Assembly: GCF_000186365.1 (NCBI RefSeq)
Contig: NC_014961.1
Span: 124,001 to 188,000, forward strand
Length of the DNA: 64,000 nucleotides
Reading direction: 5' to 3'
DNA from: Desulfurococcus mucosus DSM 2162
Lineage (GTDB): Archaea; Thermoproteota; Thermoprotei_A; Sulfolobales; Desulfurococcaceae
A model generated the notes under the pieces. The model was not told the DNA's origin and did not search any database. It saw only the letters and a list, made by a program, of their open reading frames with translations. Below are positions 1-6,995 of the stretch, piece by piece. Both the position numbers and the translations under genes were made by a program. Positions within the stretch are counted from its first letter, which is position 1; every line of letters starts with the position of its first letter.

Positions 1-135
1 CTCGAGTATTTCGTCAATGCCTGGGTTCGGTACGGCATCGCTTAAACGTATCTTCCTGCCCTCTCTACGGCTCTTCTTGGAATCTATGTATGATGGGTAA
101 ACGACTATCTTCCTGCCCTTGTACTCTCTGCTCAA
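1..135 (-). CDS. srp19: Signal recognition particle subunit SRP19 (5' part of gene; cut by window edge)
   Basis: The first 45 codons of SRP19, the small protein that binds SRP RNA helices and promotes SRP54 binding during co-translational membrane targeting. The translated start (MSREYKGRKIVVYPSYIDS, then KKSRREGRKI and the PNPGIDEI segment) matches the archaeal SRP19 N-terminus: the strand entering the fold, the basic RNA-binding loop and the start of the conserved helix. The start is TTG at 133-135 behind a GGGGAG Shine-Dalgarno site four bases upstream. It lies 32 bp downstream of rps8e on the same strand and is probably co-transcribed with it. The C-terminal part is outside the window. 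Confidence 0.88.
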   Translation of the reverse strand, partial: MSREYKGRKIVVYPSYIDSKKSRREGRKIRLSDAVPNPGIDEILE

Positions 136-167
136 AAAACTCCCCTTTTCAAGGGTTTATCGTGAAC

Positions 168-557
168 CTATTTTTTCTCTACGAGAACCCCGTTTAAGAC
201 ACCGTGTTGCCCAGGCCTCGAGGTAACCTTGACGAGTCCTAGCTCTGTTTTCACAACGGTGCCCTTCGAGATAATCTTGAACCGGGTGTTCTGCGGGTTT
301 GAGGGCGTCTCAACAACGTCCAGTATCTTCACCTTCTTAGCCGTCTTCTCCCCTGGAAGGGCAACATTAATGTAGAGGGCCTTCTTCAGCTTCACCTTCA
401 TGTTTCCCCCCAGTGTTCTCACAAACACCTTCTCCTCACTATTGCTCAGAGTAGTATTGGTTGGAGGTGAGCCTAGCTCGTGCTTTCTCTTACCTCTCTT
501 CTCCCCTTTTAACCCGCCACTCGGCTTCCTTAAGTCATTGCCCTGGTAATACGACAT
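168..557 (-). CDS. rps8e: 30S ribosomal protein S8e
   Basis: Small-subunit ribosomal protein of the archaeal/eukaryotic S8e family, 129 aa. Diagnostic segments are YYQGNDLRKPSGG at the N-terminus, the basic KGEKRGKRKHELG stretch, KVKILDVVETPSNPQNTR in the middle and SRPGQHGVLNGVLV at the C-terminus. I use the ATG at 557, which has an AGGTG ribosome site seven bases upstream; a GTG nine bases earlier would displace that site. Length fits archaeal S8e (about 125-130 aa). A TATA box at 597-604 precedes it, and srp19 follows, giving a two-gene translation/targeting operon. Confidence 0.95.
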   Translation of the reverse strand: MSYYQGNDLRKPSGGLKGEKRGKRKHELGSPPTNTTLSNSEEKVFVRTLGGNMKVKLKKALYINVALPGEKTAKKVKILDVVETPSNPQNTRFKIISKGTVVKTELGLVKVTSRPGQHGVLNGVLVEKK

Positions 558-596
558 CCTAAACACCTGATACCTTTCTAAACAAGTATCTCCTGG

Positions 597-604
597 TTAT
601 AAAT
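597..604 (-). promoter_or_regulatory. TATA box of the rps8e-srp19 operon
   Basis: On the minus strand the sequence reads ATTTATAA, a good crenarchaeal TATA element. Transcription would start about 25 bp downstream near 573, leaving a short leader that still contains the AGGTG site before the ATG at 557. Confidence 0.55.
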
Positions 605-682
605 CTTTGGCGTTCACGAAACCGGGTTCTCATGTGTATTATCGCCCAGTCTCCTCCACGCCTACCACGGGGGTGAATAGCG

Positions 683-1249
683 TCATATTCCAAGCCCGTA
701 CTTCAATAATAGGCTTACAGCAGCGGACACCAGTATCACTACTATTGGGTGCTGGTCACCCACATAGAGGAGTATGAAGGCTGTGACGAATATTGCTACA
801 GCCACCAGGTTCAAGGCTCCCCCAGAGGCTATTAACACGCTCCTAGCCACCTTGATCAATGCGTAGAGTATTAGTGCTACAACAGCAGCGTTAATGCCCC
901 TGAACATTATCTTCACTGCGTCGCTACCCATATATGGTTTAAGCGATGTAACTATGGCCATTATCACTAGGTAGGCGGGCATGACGACGCCTATGGTGGC
1001 GATTATGGAGCCGGGTAATCCTCCAAGGGAGTACCCTATCCATGTAGCTGAGTTTATTGCTATGGGTCCCGGCGTACTCTCAGCGACACCTAGGAGCTCG
1101 AGGAACTCTTCCTCGGAGACCCACTTCTTTATCTCGACGAGCTCCTTGTACATCAACGCTATGCCACCGTAGCCGCCTCCAAACATGAAGAACCCTATCT
1201 TCAGGAACTCGACGAATAACTCTGTTAGTGAAACCCCGCTTGCAGCCAT
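683..1249 (-). CDS. Chromate transporter family protein, single-domain (half) form
   Basis: Membrane protein of the CHR (chromate ion transporter) family, 188 aa. It shows the family hallmark near the N-terminus: FFMFGGGYGGIALM, then WVSEEEFLELLGVAESTPGPIAINSATWIGY, followed by about five hydrophobic segments. ChrA is usually ~400 aa with two homologous halves, or two adjacent half-size genes; this is one half and no partner gene adjoins it. The start is ATG 1249 behind GGAGGCG; longer reading would run into the divergent synthetase gene. Substrate is unproven: chromate and sulfate are known for the family, and other anions are possible. Confidence 0.8.
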   Translation of the reverse strand: MAASGVSLTELFVEFLKIGFFMFGGGYGGIALMYKELVEIKKWVSEEEFLELLGVAESTPGPIAINSATWIGYSLGGLPGSIIATIGVVMPAYLVIMAIVTSLKPYMGSDAVKIMFRGINAAVVALILYALIKVARSVLIASGGALNLVAVAIFVTAFILLYVGDQHPIVVILVSAAVSLLLKYGLGI

Positions 1250-1295
1250 ACTTGGACGCCTCCGCCTCCTGTAATGCTGACGTTTCCTCACGGTT

Positions 1296-1307
1296 TTTAA
1301 TTTATAT
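1296..1307. promoter_or_regulatory. Shared AT-rich divergent promoter (chrA-like / acyl-CoA synthetase alpha)
   Basis: The tract TTTTTAATTTATAT supplies TATA-like boxes on both strands: TTTATAT at 1301-1307 for the rightward synthetase gene (predicted start near 1331) and TATAAATTAA on the minus strand for the leftward transporter (predicted start near 1276). It lies between the two divergent start codons. Confidence 0.5.
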
Positions 1308-1355
1308 CCCAGCACCCTTATCCAAGCATACATGACACGTGATAGGTGGTCATGC

Positions 1356-2756
1356 GTGTCAGCGATCACTAGGTTCTTCAACCCTAGTAGCGTCGCAGTG
1401 ATCGGTGCAACACCTAGGGAAGGGAAGGTGGGCAGGGTCATACTGGAGAACTTTACTAAGAGGTATAGGGGCCGGGTCTACCCGGTTAACCCGGGCTACG
1501 ATGAGATCCTGGGGCTCAAGTGCTACAGGAGTATAAGGGATCTACCTGAGGCACCGGATCTAGCCGTGATAGCCATACCGGCTCCAGGCGTGCCCGAGGT
1601 GCTTAGGGAGCTGGGTGAGAAAGGATGCAAGGCGGCAATAATAATAAGCGGCGGCTTCAGGGAGACTGGAACACCTGAAGGAGAGAGATTGGAGAACGAG
1701 GTCAAGGAGATAGCGTTAAAGTATGGGATAAGGATCATAGGTCCAAACTGCATCGGCATATATGACAGCTGGAGCGGTGTCGATACATTCTTCCTGCCCG
1801 AGGAGAAGATGAAGCGTCCTCCGAAAGGATATGTCGCATTCATCAGTCAGAGCGGTGCATTCGCCTCAGCCCTCATGGACTGGATGGCATACAACAACAT
1901 CGGGGTTTCAAGAGCCGTGAGCTACGGTAACAAGGTTGATGTGGACGATGTCGATATACTGGAGTACCTTGCAAGCGATGAGAAAACCAGGGTCATACTA
2001 ATATACCTAGAGGGCTTGAAGGATGGGAGAGGACGAGCATTCCTCGAGGCCGCGAGAAAAGTGAGCACGGTCAAACCGGTGCTGATATTCAAGGCGGGTA
2101 AAACCGGGCGGGGAAGCCTTGCAGCTGCAAGCCATACAGCCGCACTTGCAGGAGACTACTCGGTTTACAAGTCTGCCTTCAAGCAGGCTGGGATAGTAGA
2201 GGTGGAGAGCTTCGACGAGATGATGGATGCCGTACGTATACTGCTCGATCAACCATTAATGAATGGTAACAGGGTCTACATAATCACTGATGCAGGCGGT
2301 GTCGGCGTGATGTTAACCGATGCCTTAACCTCCCAGGGCTTCGAGCTACCTAGGACGCCACCGGATCTAAGGGAGGAGTTGAGAAGAGTGCTGCCACCAC
2401 ACTGCATCGTAGAGAACCCCATAGACCTCACGGGTGACACCGATGATGAAAGATACATGAAGGTACTTGAGAAAGTGCTTCCACGTGGAGACGTGGATGC
2501 AGTAGTAGTGGTTGCACTACCACAGGTACCAGGTATAAAGGGCTCACTGGTGGAATACCTCATAGAGGCTAAGAAGAAGTATGGGAAGCCAATAATAGCG
2601 GTATCCATAGGCGGGGAGGAAGCGGTCAAAATAGCTAGGAGGCTCCAGGAGAACGGGATCACTGTATTCGAATCCCCTGAGAGGGCTGCAAAGGCGCTTA
2701 AAGTATTATATACCTATAGCAGGATAAAGATGAAGACAACCAGGGATAGAGGTTGA
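1356..2756 (+). CDS. acdA: ADP-forming acyl/acetyl-CoA synthetase, alpha subunit
   Basis: Alpha subunit of the ADP-forming acyl-CoA synthetase that converts acyl-CoA + ADP + Pi to acid + ATP + CoA, the energy-yielding last step of peptide and sugar fermentation in hyperthermophilic archaea. 466 aa: CoA-binding Rossmann domain (FFNPSSVAVIGATPREGKVG near residue 10), succinyl-CoA ligase-like domain with FISQSGAFASALMDW, and the phospho-histidine region AAASHTAALAGDYSVYKSAF around residue 245. I choose GTG 1356 because a GGTGG site lies six bases upstream and the predicted transcription start is near 1331; an ATG at 1332 in the same frame has no room for a leader. The beta subunit overlaps the stop codon. 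Confidence 0.9.
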   Translation: MSAITRFFNPSSVAVIGATPREGKVGRVILENFTKRYRGRVYPVNPGYDEILGLKCYRSIRDLPEAPDLAVIAIPAPGVPEVLRELGEKGCKAAIIISGGFRETGTPEGERLENEVKEIALKYGIRIIGPNCIGIYDSWSGVDTFFLPEEKMKRPPKGYVAFISQSGAFASALMDWMAYNNIGVSRAVSYGNKVDVDDVDILEYLASDEKTRVILIYLEGLKDGRGRAFLEAARKVSTVKPVLIFKAGKTGRGSLAAASHTAALAGDYSVYKSAFKQAGIVEVESFDEMMDAVRILLDQPLMNGNRVYIITDAGGVGVMLTDALTSQGFELPRTPPDLREELRRVLPPHCIVENPIDLTGDTDDERYMKVLEKVLPRGDVDAVVVVALPQVPGIKGSLVEYLIEAKKKYGKPIIAVSIGGEEAVKIARRLQENGITVFESPERAAKALKVLYTYSRIKMKTTRDRG

Positions 2757-3460
2757 TGAACTTGACCCCCCGTGACATAATAATCAATGCGCTCAAGGAG
2801 GGGCGATACAAGCTACTGGAGCACGAGGCCTTCCAGCTCATCAAGCACTACGGGATACCCTCACCAGAGGTAGTAGTGGTTAAGAGCCCGGAGGAAGCAG
2901 TAGCCTTAGCCGACAAAGTCGGATACCCCATCGCATTAAAGATAGTGTCACCCGATATATCGCACAAGAGCGATGTAGGTGGCGTGAAGCTAGGGCTCAG
3001 GAGCAGGGAGGAGGTTGGGAAAGCCGTAAAGGAAATGCTTGAGACAGTGCCACGCAGAGCCCCGAGTGCAAGGATAGTTGGAGTGCTCATGTATAACATG
3101 GCACCCCAGGGCCTCGAAGTAATCATTGGAGGCGTAAGGGACAGCGTGTTCGGGCCAGTGGTCATGTTCGGCCTAGGAGGAATCTTCGTAGAAGTATTGA
3201 AAGACGTATCCTTCAGGGTATCCCCTGTGAGCAAGGAGGATGCACTCACAATGCTTAAGGAGATAAAGTCAGCAAGCATACTTGAAGGCTATCGTGGCCA
3301 ACCTCCAGTAGACAAGGATGCGATCGCCGAGATGATCGTGAAGACTGCGAGACTAATGGAGGATAACCCTGAGATAGAGTCCATAGATCTAAACCCCGTC
3401 ATGGCGTACAGTAAGGGAGCTATAGCTGTTGACGCCAGGATCATACTTAAACATAGCTAG
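2756..3460 (+). CDS. acdB: ADP-forming acyl/acetyl-CoA synthetase, beta subunit (ATP-grasp)
   Basis: ATP-grasp subunit partnering the gene upstream; it receives phosphate from the alpha-subunit histidine and makes ATP. 234 aa, normal for the separate archaeal beta chain. Motifs seen: LIKHYGIPSPE, GYPIALKIVSPDISHKSDVGGV (nucleotide-binding strand), MAPQGLEVIIGGVRDSVFGPVVMFGLGGIFVEVLKD, and SIDLNPVMAYSKGAIAVDARI at the C-terminus (metal-binding Asn/Asp region). Its ATG shares one base with the alpha-subunit TGA, with GAGGT just upstream, so translation is probably coupled and gives equimolar subunits. Confidence 0.9.
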   Translation: MNLTPRDIIINALKEGRYKLLEHEAFQLIKHYGIPSPEVVVVKSPEEAVALADKVGYPIALKIVSPDISHKSDVGGVKLGLRSREEVGKAVKEMLETVPRRAPSARIVGVLMYNMAPQGLEVIIGGVRDSVFGPVVMFGLGGIFVEVLKDVSFRVSPVSKEDALTMLKEIKSASILEGYRGQPPVDKDAIAEMIVKTARLMEDNPEIESIDLNPVMAYSKGAIAVDARIILKHS

Positions 3461-3471
3461 CGGGATAGCCG

Positions 3472-4377
3472 ATGTCATCCACACCTATAGAGGAACTACA
3501 ACGGGAAATAGAGAACGCCACCACGCAGATAGGTGAGATAAGGGAGAAAATAAGGCTCCTCAAGGATCAAAGGTTTAAACTCATAGGCGAGCTGAAGACT
3601 GAGAGAGGCGAGAAGCAGAAGTACCTAAACGATATAAGGGTTCTCAAGGAGAGACTAAGGAAGATAAAGGAGGAGAGGAGGCAGCTCATCGAAGAGTACA
3701 GGAGGCTTGCCGAAGAACGGAGAAGCAAGATCGAGGAATTAAAGGCTCTAAGAGAGGTTCTCGCCGAGAAAAAGAACACCATACAGAGCATGTCGAAAGA
3801 GGCTAGAACACCCTCCAACATCCTGAGGGGTGAAATAGAGAGGCTAGAATGGATCCTCCAGACAAGAGTACTGTCAATAGAGGAGGAGAACAGGATTATT
3901 CAGAAGATAAAGAGGCTCACAGCTCTACTCGAGAAAGCCGAGAAGCTGAGGAAGGAGAGGAACGAGGTGCTCGAGATCAGGGCATTCTACTCAAGCCTGA
4001 AGATACAGGTAAGGGATCTCTCAGGCAAGCTCCAGTCTCTAAGAGAGAAAATAGGTAAGCTGACGGATGAAAGGGATAGGTTGAAGCAGCAGCTGGAGGA
4101 GGTCGTGAAGAAATACCAGGGATTAAAGAACTCCATAGAGGCCAAGCAGAACACAGTTAACGAGGTTTCAAAGGAAATAGAGGAGCTCAGCGCAAGGCTC
4201 GAAGAATTGAGGGAAAAAGTAAACAATCTCAACAGGGAGCTCGAGAAAGCCAAGCTGGGAATGATGCTGAATGCCAAGAAGCAGGAGATCCTTGAGAAGA
4301 AGCAGGATAAGAAGCGCTTAACCATCGACGAGCTCAAGATAATCTACGGGGAACCCGAGGACTTCCTAGAGGAGTAG
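3472..4377 (+). CDS. Archaeal coiled-coil protein of unknown function (COG1340-like)
   Basis: 301 aa, almost entirely charged heptad coiled coil (repeats of E, K, R and L with IEELR, KLREKI and LEELREKVNNLNRELEKAK). There is a short break near residues 105-120 (TPSNILRGEIERLEW, QTRVLSIEEENRIIQKI), a segment characteristic of the uncharacterised archaeal family COG1340, and a globular tail with TIDELKIIYGEPEDFLEE. No membrane segment or enzymatic motif is visible. It starts 11 bp after acdB and may share its transcript, although no functional link to the synthetase is evident. A structural or scaffold role is inference only. Confidence 0.75.
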   Translation: MSSTPIEELQREIENATTQIGEIREKIRLLKDQRFKLIGELKTERGEKQKYLNDIRVLKERLRKIKEERRQLIEEYRRLAEERRSKIEELKALREVLAEKKNTIQSMSKEARTPSNILRGEIERLEWILQTRVLSIEEENRIIQKIKRLTALLEKAEKLRKERNEVLEIRAFYSSLKIQVRDLSGKLQSLREKIGKLTDERDRLKQQLEEVVKKYQGLKNSIEAKQNTVNEVSKEIEELSARLEELREKVNNLNRELEKAKLGMMLNAKKQEILEKKQDKKRLTIDELKIIYGEPEDFLEE

Positions 4378-4414
4378 GGAGACCTGCTCTTCACCATGGT
4401 TCAAGTTCGCCCGG

Positions 4415-4470
4415 CTGACCTCCTCCAGCCTAAACTCCAGCCTAAACGGGCGAGGCTTCAGGCTATAAGC
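4415..4470 (+). repeat. Dispersed stem-loop repeat (TnpB-end-like), tandemly broken copy
   Basis: Head CTGACCTCCTCC, then a doubled CAGCCTAAA unit, then GGGCGAGGCTTCAGG and CTATAAGC. It matches the family consensus head (CTGACCTCCTCCCCGCC), TAAA loop and tail (CGAGGCTTTCAGTTGTAA). It fills the space between the convergent coiled-coil and cis-prenyltransferase genes. Confidence 0.7.
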
Positions 4471-4477
4471 AATCCTG

Positions 4478-5302
4478 TCACCTTCCAAACCTTCTTTCAC
4501 GCATCTGGTAGCTGCGTATCGCCCTCCAGAAGTCTATTTTACGGAACTCGGGCCAGTAGACATCGCAGAAATACAGTTCGCTGTAAGCCGACTGCCACAG
4601 TAGGAAGTTGCTTATTCTCTCCTCGCCGCTGGTTCTTATTATGAGGTCCGGGTCAGGTGCCTCGCTGGTGTAAAGGTACTTACTGAAGGCTTCCTCGCTT
4701 ATATCGTCAACGGTTATCTTGCCGTCGATGACGTCCCGCACGACAGCCTTCACGGCGTCAAGTATCTCCTGTCTGCCCCCGTAGCAGAGCGCTATGTTCA
4801 ACTGGTATGAGTCATATTTCTCTGTCTCCTTCTCGAGCTCCTTTGCTAGTTCAACTATGTCGCTTGGAACCAGGTCGAGTGTGCCGAAAACTTTCACCCT
4901 CACCTTTCTCTCATGGATATCCCTGAGCTCCCTGAGCTCTCTGAGCCCCTTTCTCGCCAGGTTAAACAAGTGTTCTCGCTCACCGTTACTTCTATACTTG
5001 CAGTTCTCGGTGCTCATAGCGTATATGGTGACATACCTTATCCCAAGATCCCATATCCATTTAAGCACCTCTTTCATTCTCTCGTACCCATAGATGTGGC
5101 CTAGCGACGGGTCGAAGCCGAGCCTCCTAGCCCACCTCCTGTTGCCGTCTGGTATTATGCCTATGTGTCGCGGGAAAGGCCCCCCGCGTATCTGCATCCA
5201 CAGCCACTTCTCGTACACCTCGTAGAGAGGTTGCAGGGCTTTCATGCCGAGCCTGTAGAAGATGGCTGTGAGCGTTCCCCGTATGCTACCCTCCCTAGGC
5301 AT
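4478..5302 (-). CDS. uppS: Isoprenyl (undecaprenyl/dolichyl-type) diphosphate synthase, cis-prenyltransferase
   Basis: cis-Prenyltransferase that elongates an allylic diphosphate with isopentenyl diphosphate to make the long polyprenyl carrier used in archaeal N-glycosylation. 274 aa. Motifs: HIGIIPDGNRRWARR (catalytic Asp of the PDGNRRWA signature), GYERMKEVLKWIWDLGIRYVTIYAMSTENCKR-like region, LNIALCYGGRQEILDA, and DPDLIIRTSGEERISNFLLWQSAYSELYF with the late RxSGE-SNF-LWQ signature complete. The ATG at 5302 has GAGAGGGG upstream; an in-frame GTG at 5320 has none. The cdvA gene lies about 240 bp upstream on the same strand. Confidence 0.93.
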   Translation of the reverse strand: MPREGSIRGTLTAIFYRLGMKALQPLYEVYEKWLWMQIRGGPFPRHIGIIPDGNRRWARRLGFDPSLGHIYGYERMKEVLKWIWDLGIRYVTIYAMSTENCKYRSNGEREHLFNLARKGLRELRELRDIHERKVRVKVFGTLDLVPSDIVELAKELEKETEKYDSYQLNIALCYGGRQEILDAVKAVVRDVIDGKITVDDISEEAFSKYLYTSEAPDPDLIIRTSGEERISNFLLWQSAYSELYFCDVYWPEFRKIDFWRAIRSYQMRERRFGR

Positions 5303-5381
5303 TAACACGCCCCTCTCCACTCATGGAGATACCGGTTCAAACCCTTAATAATGGCTGGCATATCCTGGCCCAGGAATCAAT

Positions 5382-5397
5382 GCTTTCAGCTATAAGC
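5382..5397 (+). repeat. Dispersed repeat, isolated tail half
   Basis: GCTTTCAGCTATAAGC, the 3' tail of the repeat family without the GC-rich head. ATGCTT and AAGCAT flank it as a perfect 6-bp inverted pair. It faces the inverted copy at 5437-5480. Confidence 0.5.
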
Positions 5398-5436
5398 ATG
5401 GAGGTGTATATGGGTGCTGGTAGTGAGGATCCCTTG

Positions 5437-5480
5437 GTTTACAACTTAGAGCCTCACCTTTAAGGCGGTGGGAGGTCGAG
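5437..5480 (-). repeat. Dispersed stem-loop repeat (TnpB-end-like)
   Basis: Read on the minus strand: CTCGACCTCCCACCGCC, TTAAA, GGTGAGGCTCTAAGTTGTAA, AC. It is a full-length copy with a few substitutions from the consensus, lying in the 240-bp space between cdvA and the cis-prenyltransferase gene and so possibly in their common transcript. Confidence 0.75.
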
Positions 5481-5543
5481 ACTTATTTCATGGCTGGGTT
5501 GAGAAGTCAACCGGGTTAAAGTCTTATGCACTGGAAAAAGTCC

Positions 5544-6236
5544 TCACGATTCAACTACTACTACCTGCATTGGCTGCGAGGACTTTGAAGGAGTTTCTCC
5601 CGCTACGCTTACTTTCACGGCTGCGTCTACTGGAAGGTTCTCCAATGCCTCTATCTTGTCCAAGTGCTTCTTGACGCTGGCTTTCTCAGAGTTCAGTATA
5701 TCCAGGTTCCGCCTCAAGTGATCCATTGAAGCCTTATAGGCTTTCTCAGGTATCTCGCCGCTTATGTAGCTCACCTTTACAGCTGTGATAGCCTTCTCGA
5801 GCTCAACGATCATGTCTTCTATTTCATGGATTCTCTTCCTGAGCTCCTCTTTAACCCCCTTTGCCTCCTCTTTAAGCTTTATAAGTGACTCGTCGAGTTT
5901 CTTCTTGAACTCCTCGTAGGTGTGAACCGGTATCTCCTTCTTACTGTTCAACTCCTCAAGGGCTGCTACACGCTTCTTCACCCTTTCAAGCCTGTTCTCC
6001 AGTAGAATTGCCGTGTACTCCCATTCGGGGAGCAATATTATGCTGCCGTTTTCAAACCTGAACATGTCGACCGTGACCTGTTTGAATCCGAACTCATTGA
6101 AACTTATCTCCAGGGATGTTACGTTTCCATCAGCGTCGCTGTAGAAGCCGATGATGTATCCTACACGCCTCCCGTATGGGTCGTTTACGGGTTTACCCAG
6201 GTATTCATCGATCTTGTCGACTGTAAGGCTGGGCAT
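5544..6236 (-). CDS. cdvA: Cell division protein CdvA
   Basis: Crenarchaeal division protein that assembles on membrane and DNA at mid-cell and recruits ESCRT-III (CdvB). 230 aa in three parts: an N-terminal PRC-barrel-like beta domain (residues 1-75, with YLGKPVNDPYGRRVGYIIGFY and SLEISFNEFGFKQV), a long coiled coil (about 85-195, VKKRVAALEEL through LDILNSEKASVKKHLDKIEAL), and a short flexible tail ending MQVVVVES where the CdvB-binding peptide is expected. ATG 6236 is preceded by GGTGT. In many crenarchaea cdvA, cdvB and cdvC are clustered; here no cdvB or cdvC adjoins. A perfect inverted repeat covers its leader. Confidence 0.85.
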   Translation of the reverse strand: MPSLTVDKIDEYLGKPVNDPYGRRVGYIIGFYSDADGNVTSLEISFNEFGFKQVTVDMFRFENGSIILLPEWEYTAILLENRLERVKKRVAALEELNSKKEIPVHTYEEFKKKLDESLIKLKEEAKGVKEELRKRIHEIEDMIVELEKAITAVKVSYISGEIPEKAYKASMDHLRRNLDILNSEKASVKKHLDKIEALENLPVDAAVKVSVAGETPSKSSQPMQVVVVES

Positions 6237-6240
6237 GCCA

Positions 6241-6279
6241 TTACACCTGGTAAACTATCCAGGTGTAATCATTTAAAAA
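6241..6279 (-). promoter_or_regulatory. cdvA promoter with perfect 10-bp inverted repeat in the leader
   Basis: TTACACCTGG (6241-6250) and CCAGGTGTAA (6259-6268) form a perfect 10-bp inverted repeat with an 8-base spacer, 4 bp before the cdvA ATG. The minus-strand TATA-like box GTTTTTAAAT lies at 6271-6279, so transcription should begin inside the repeat near 6247. One arm also contains the GGTGT ribosome site. It could be a repressor operator or an RNA hairpin masking the ribosome site; the sequence cannot decide. Confidence 0.6.
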
Positions 6280-6300
6280 CCCGGGGTCTAACACGGGTTT
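6277..6300 (-). terminator. Hairpin terminator after the 6307-6753 gene
   Basis: AAACCCG / CGGGTTT, a perfect 7-bp inverted pair around a 10-base loop, followed on the minus strand by a T run (GGGTTTTTAAAT). It overlaps the cdvA TATA box, so termination and cdvA initiation share these bases. Confidence 0.4.
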
Positions 6301-6306
6301 CATCGC

Positions 6307-6753
6307 TTAGACCACGTATATGGTTACCCGTCTCCCGCTTTCCTCAAAGTAAGTGCTTCTCTTGCCCTGTACTACTACGGCAGCCGAGTCATCGGTGATG
6401 ACAACGTAGTCCACTAGGAGGTAACCTGGCGTGATGATCGTGATGTAGGAGCCAGTGAAGAGGTAAGTGCTCTTCACGATGTAGTCTCCGAGATCCACCT
6501 CCTCGATCTTTTCGTTGCAATGGTCCAGTGTCTTGATCCCTTCATACCGGATATAGATTACTTTCCTACGCGAGCCATAGATTCCCTCAATACTGATCCC
6601 TGTGGAACCATCTACACTTATTACTCGTGGACGCAACTCGATAGTGAAATTCCCGCCCCTAACCTCTAGTGAGTCACCCTTCCGTCTTACCTCAAGGCAC
6701 CCCTCCTTAAAGGGTATGCTCCACTTGTCCAAAACCCATACCTCCCTGTACAT
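6307..6753 (-). CDS. Hypothetical beta-rich protein
   Basis: 148 aa with no family that I recognise. The composition suggests alternating beta strands (SLEVRGGNFTIELRPRVISVDG, KVIYIRYEGI, GSYITIITPGYLLVDYVVITDDSAAVVVQG, RRVTIYVV) with no signal peptide, membrane segment or metal motif. The ATG at 6753 (MYREVWVLDKWSI) is chosen because CAGGGAAC lies directly before it and a TATA-like ATATTTATTAA sits about 40 bp upstream; a longer reading frame extends 30 codons further but crosses that promoter. It stands upstream of cdvA on the same strand, separated by a likely terminator. Confidence 0.6.
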   Translation of the reverse strand: MYREVWVLDKWSIPFKEGCLEVRRKGDSLEVRGGNFTIELRPRVISVDGSTGISIEGIYGSRRKVIYIRYEGIKTLDHCNEKIEEVDLGDYIVKSTYLFTGSYITIITPGYLLVDYVVITDDSAAVVVQGKRSTYFEESGRRVTIYVV

Positions 6754-6825
6754 GTTCCCTGGGTGCTGCTTGAGCCGGGCTCCCTGGATTAATAAATATA
6801 ATATGGTTACTACCCTAGTTTTAAT

Positions 6826-6840
6826 TGTTGGCAACCAACA
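6826..6840. promoter_or_regulatory. Short perfect palindrome TGTTGG-CAA-CCAACA between divergent genes
   Basis: Six-base arms around a 3-base centre, about 30 bp beyond the TATA-like tract of the leftward gene at 6753. Symmetry and position suit a dimeric regulator site; function is inference. Confidence 0.35.
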
Positions 6841-6995
6841 CACACAATATACTCTGGGCTACTGGAATGAGTATGGGAGTAGTGTTTATCCTATGGATCC
6901 AGAGGGATAGAGGGTTGGTGAAACACTGTGCACCCGTGTCACATGGCTCTTGATCACGGTGCAGGAAACGCTCCGTATGAAGATGGTGGGGAGTG

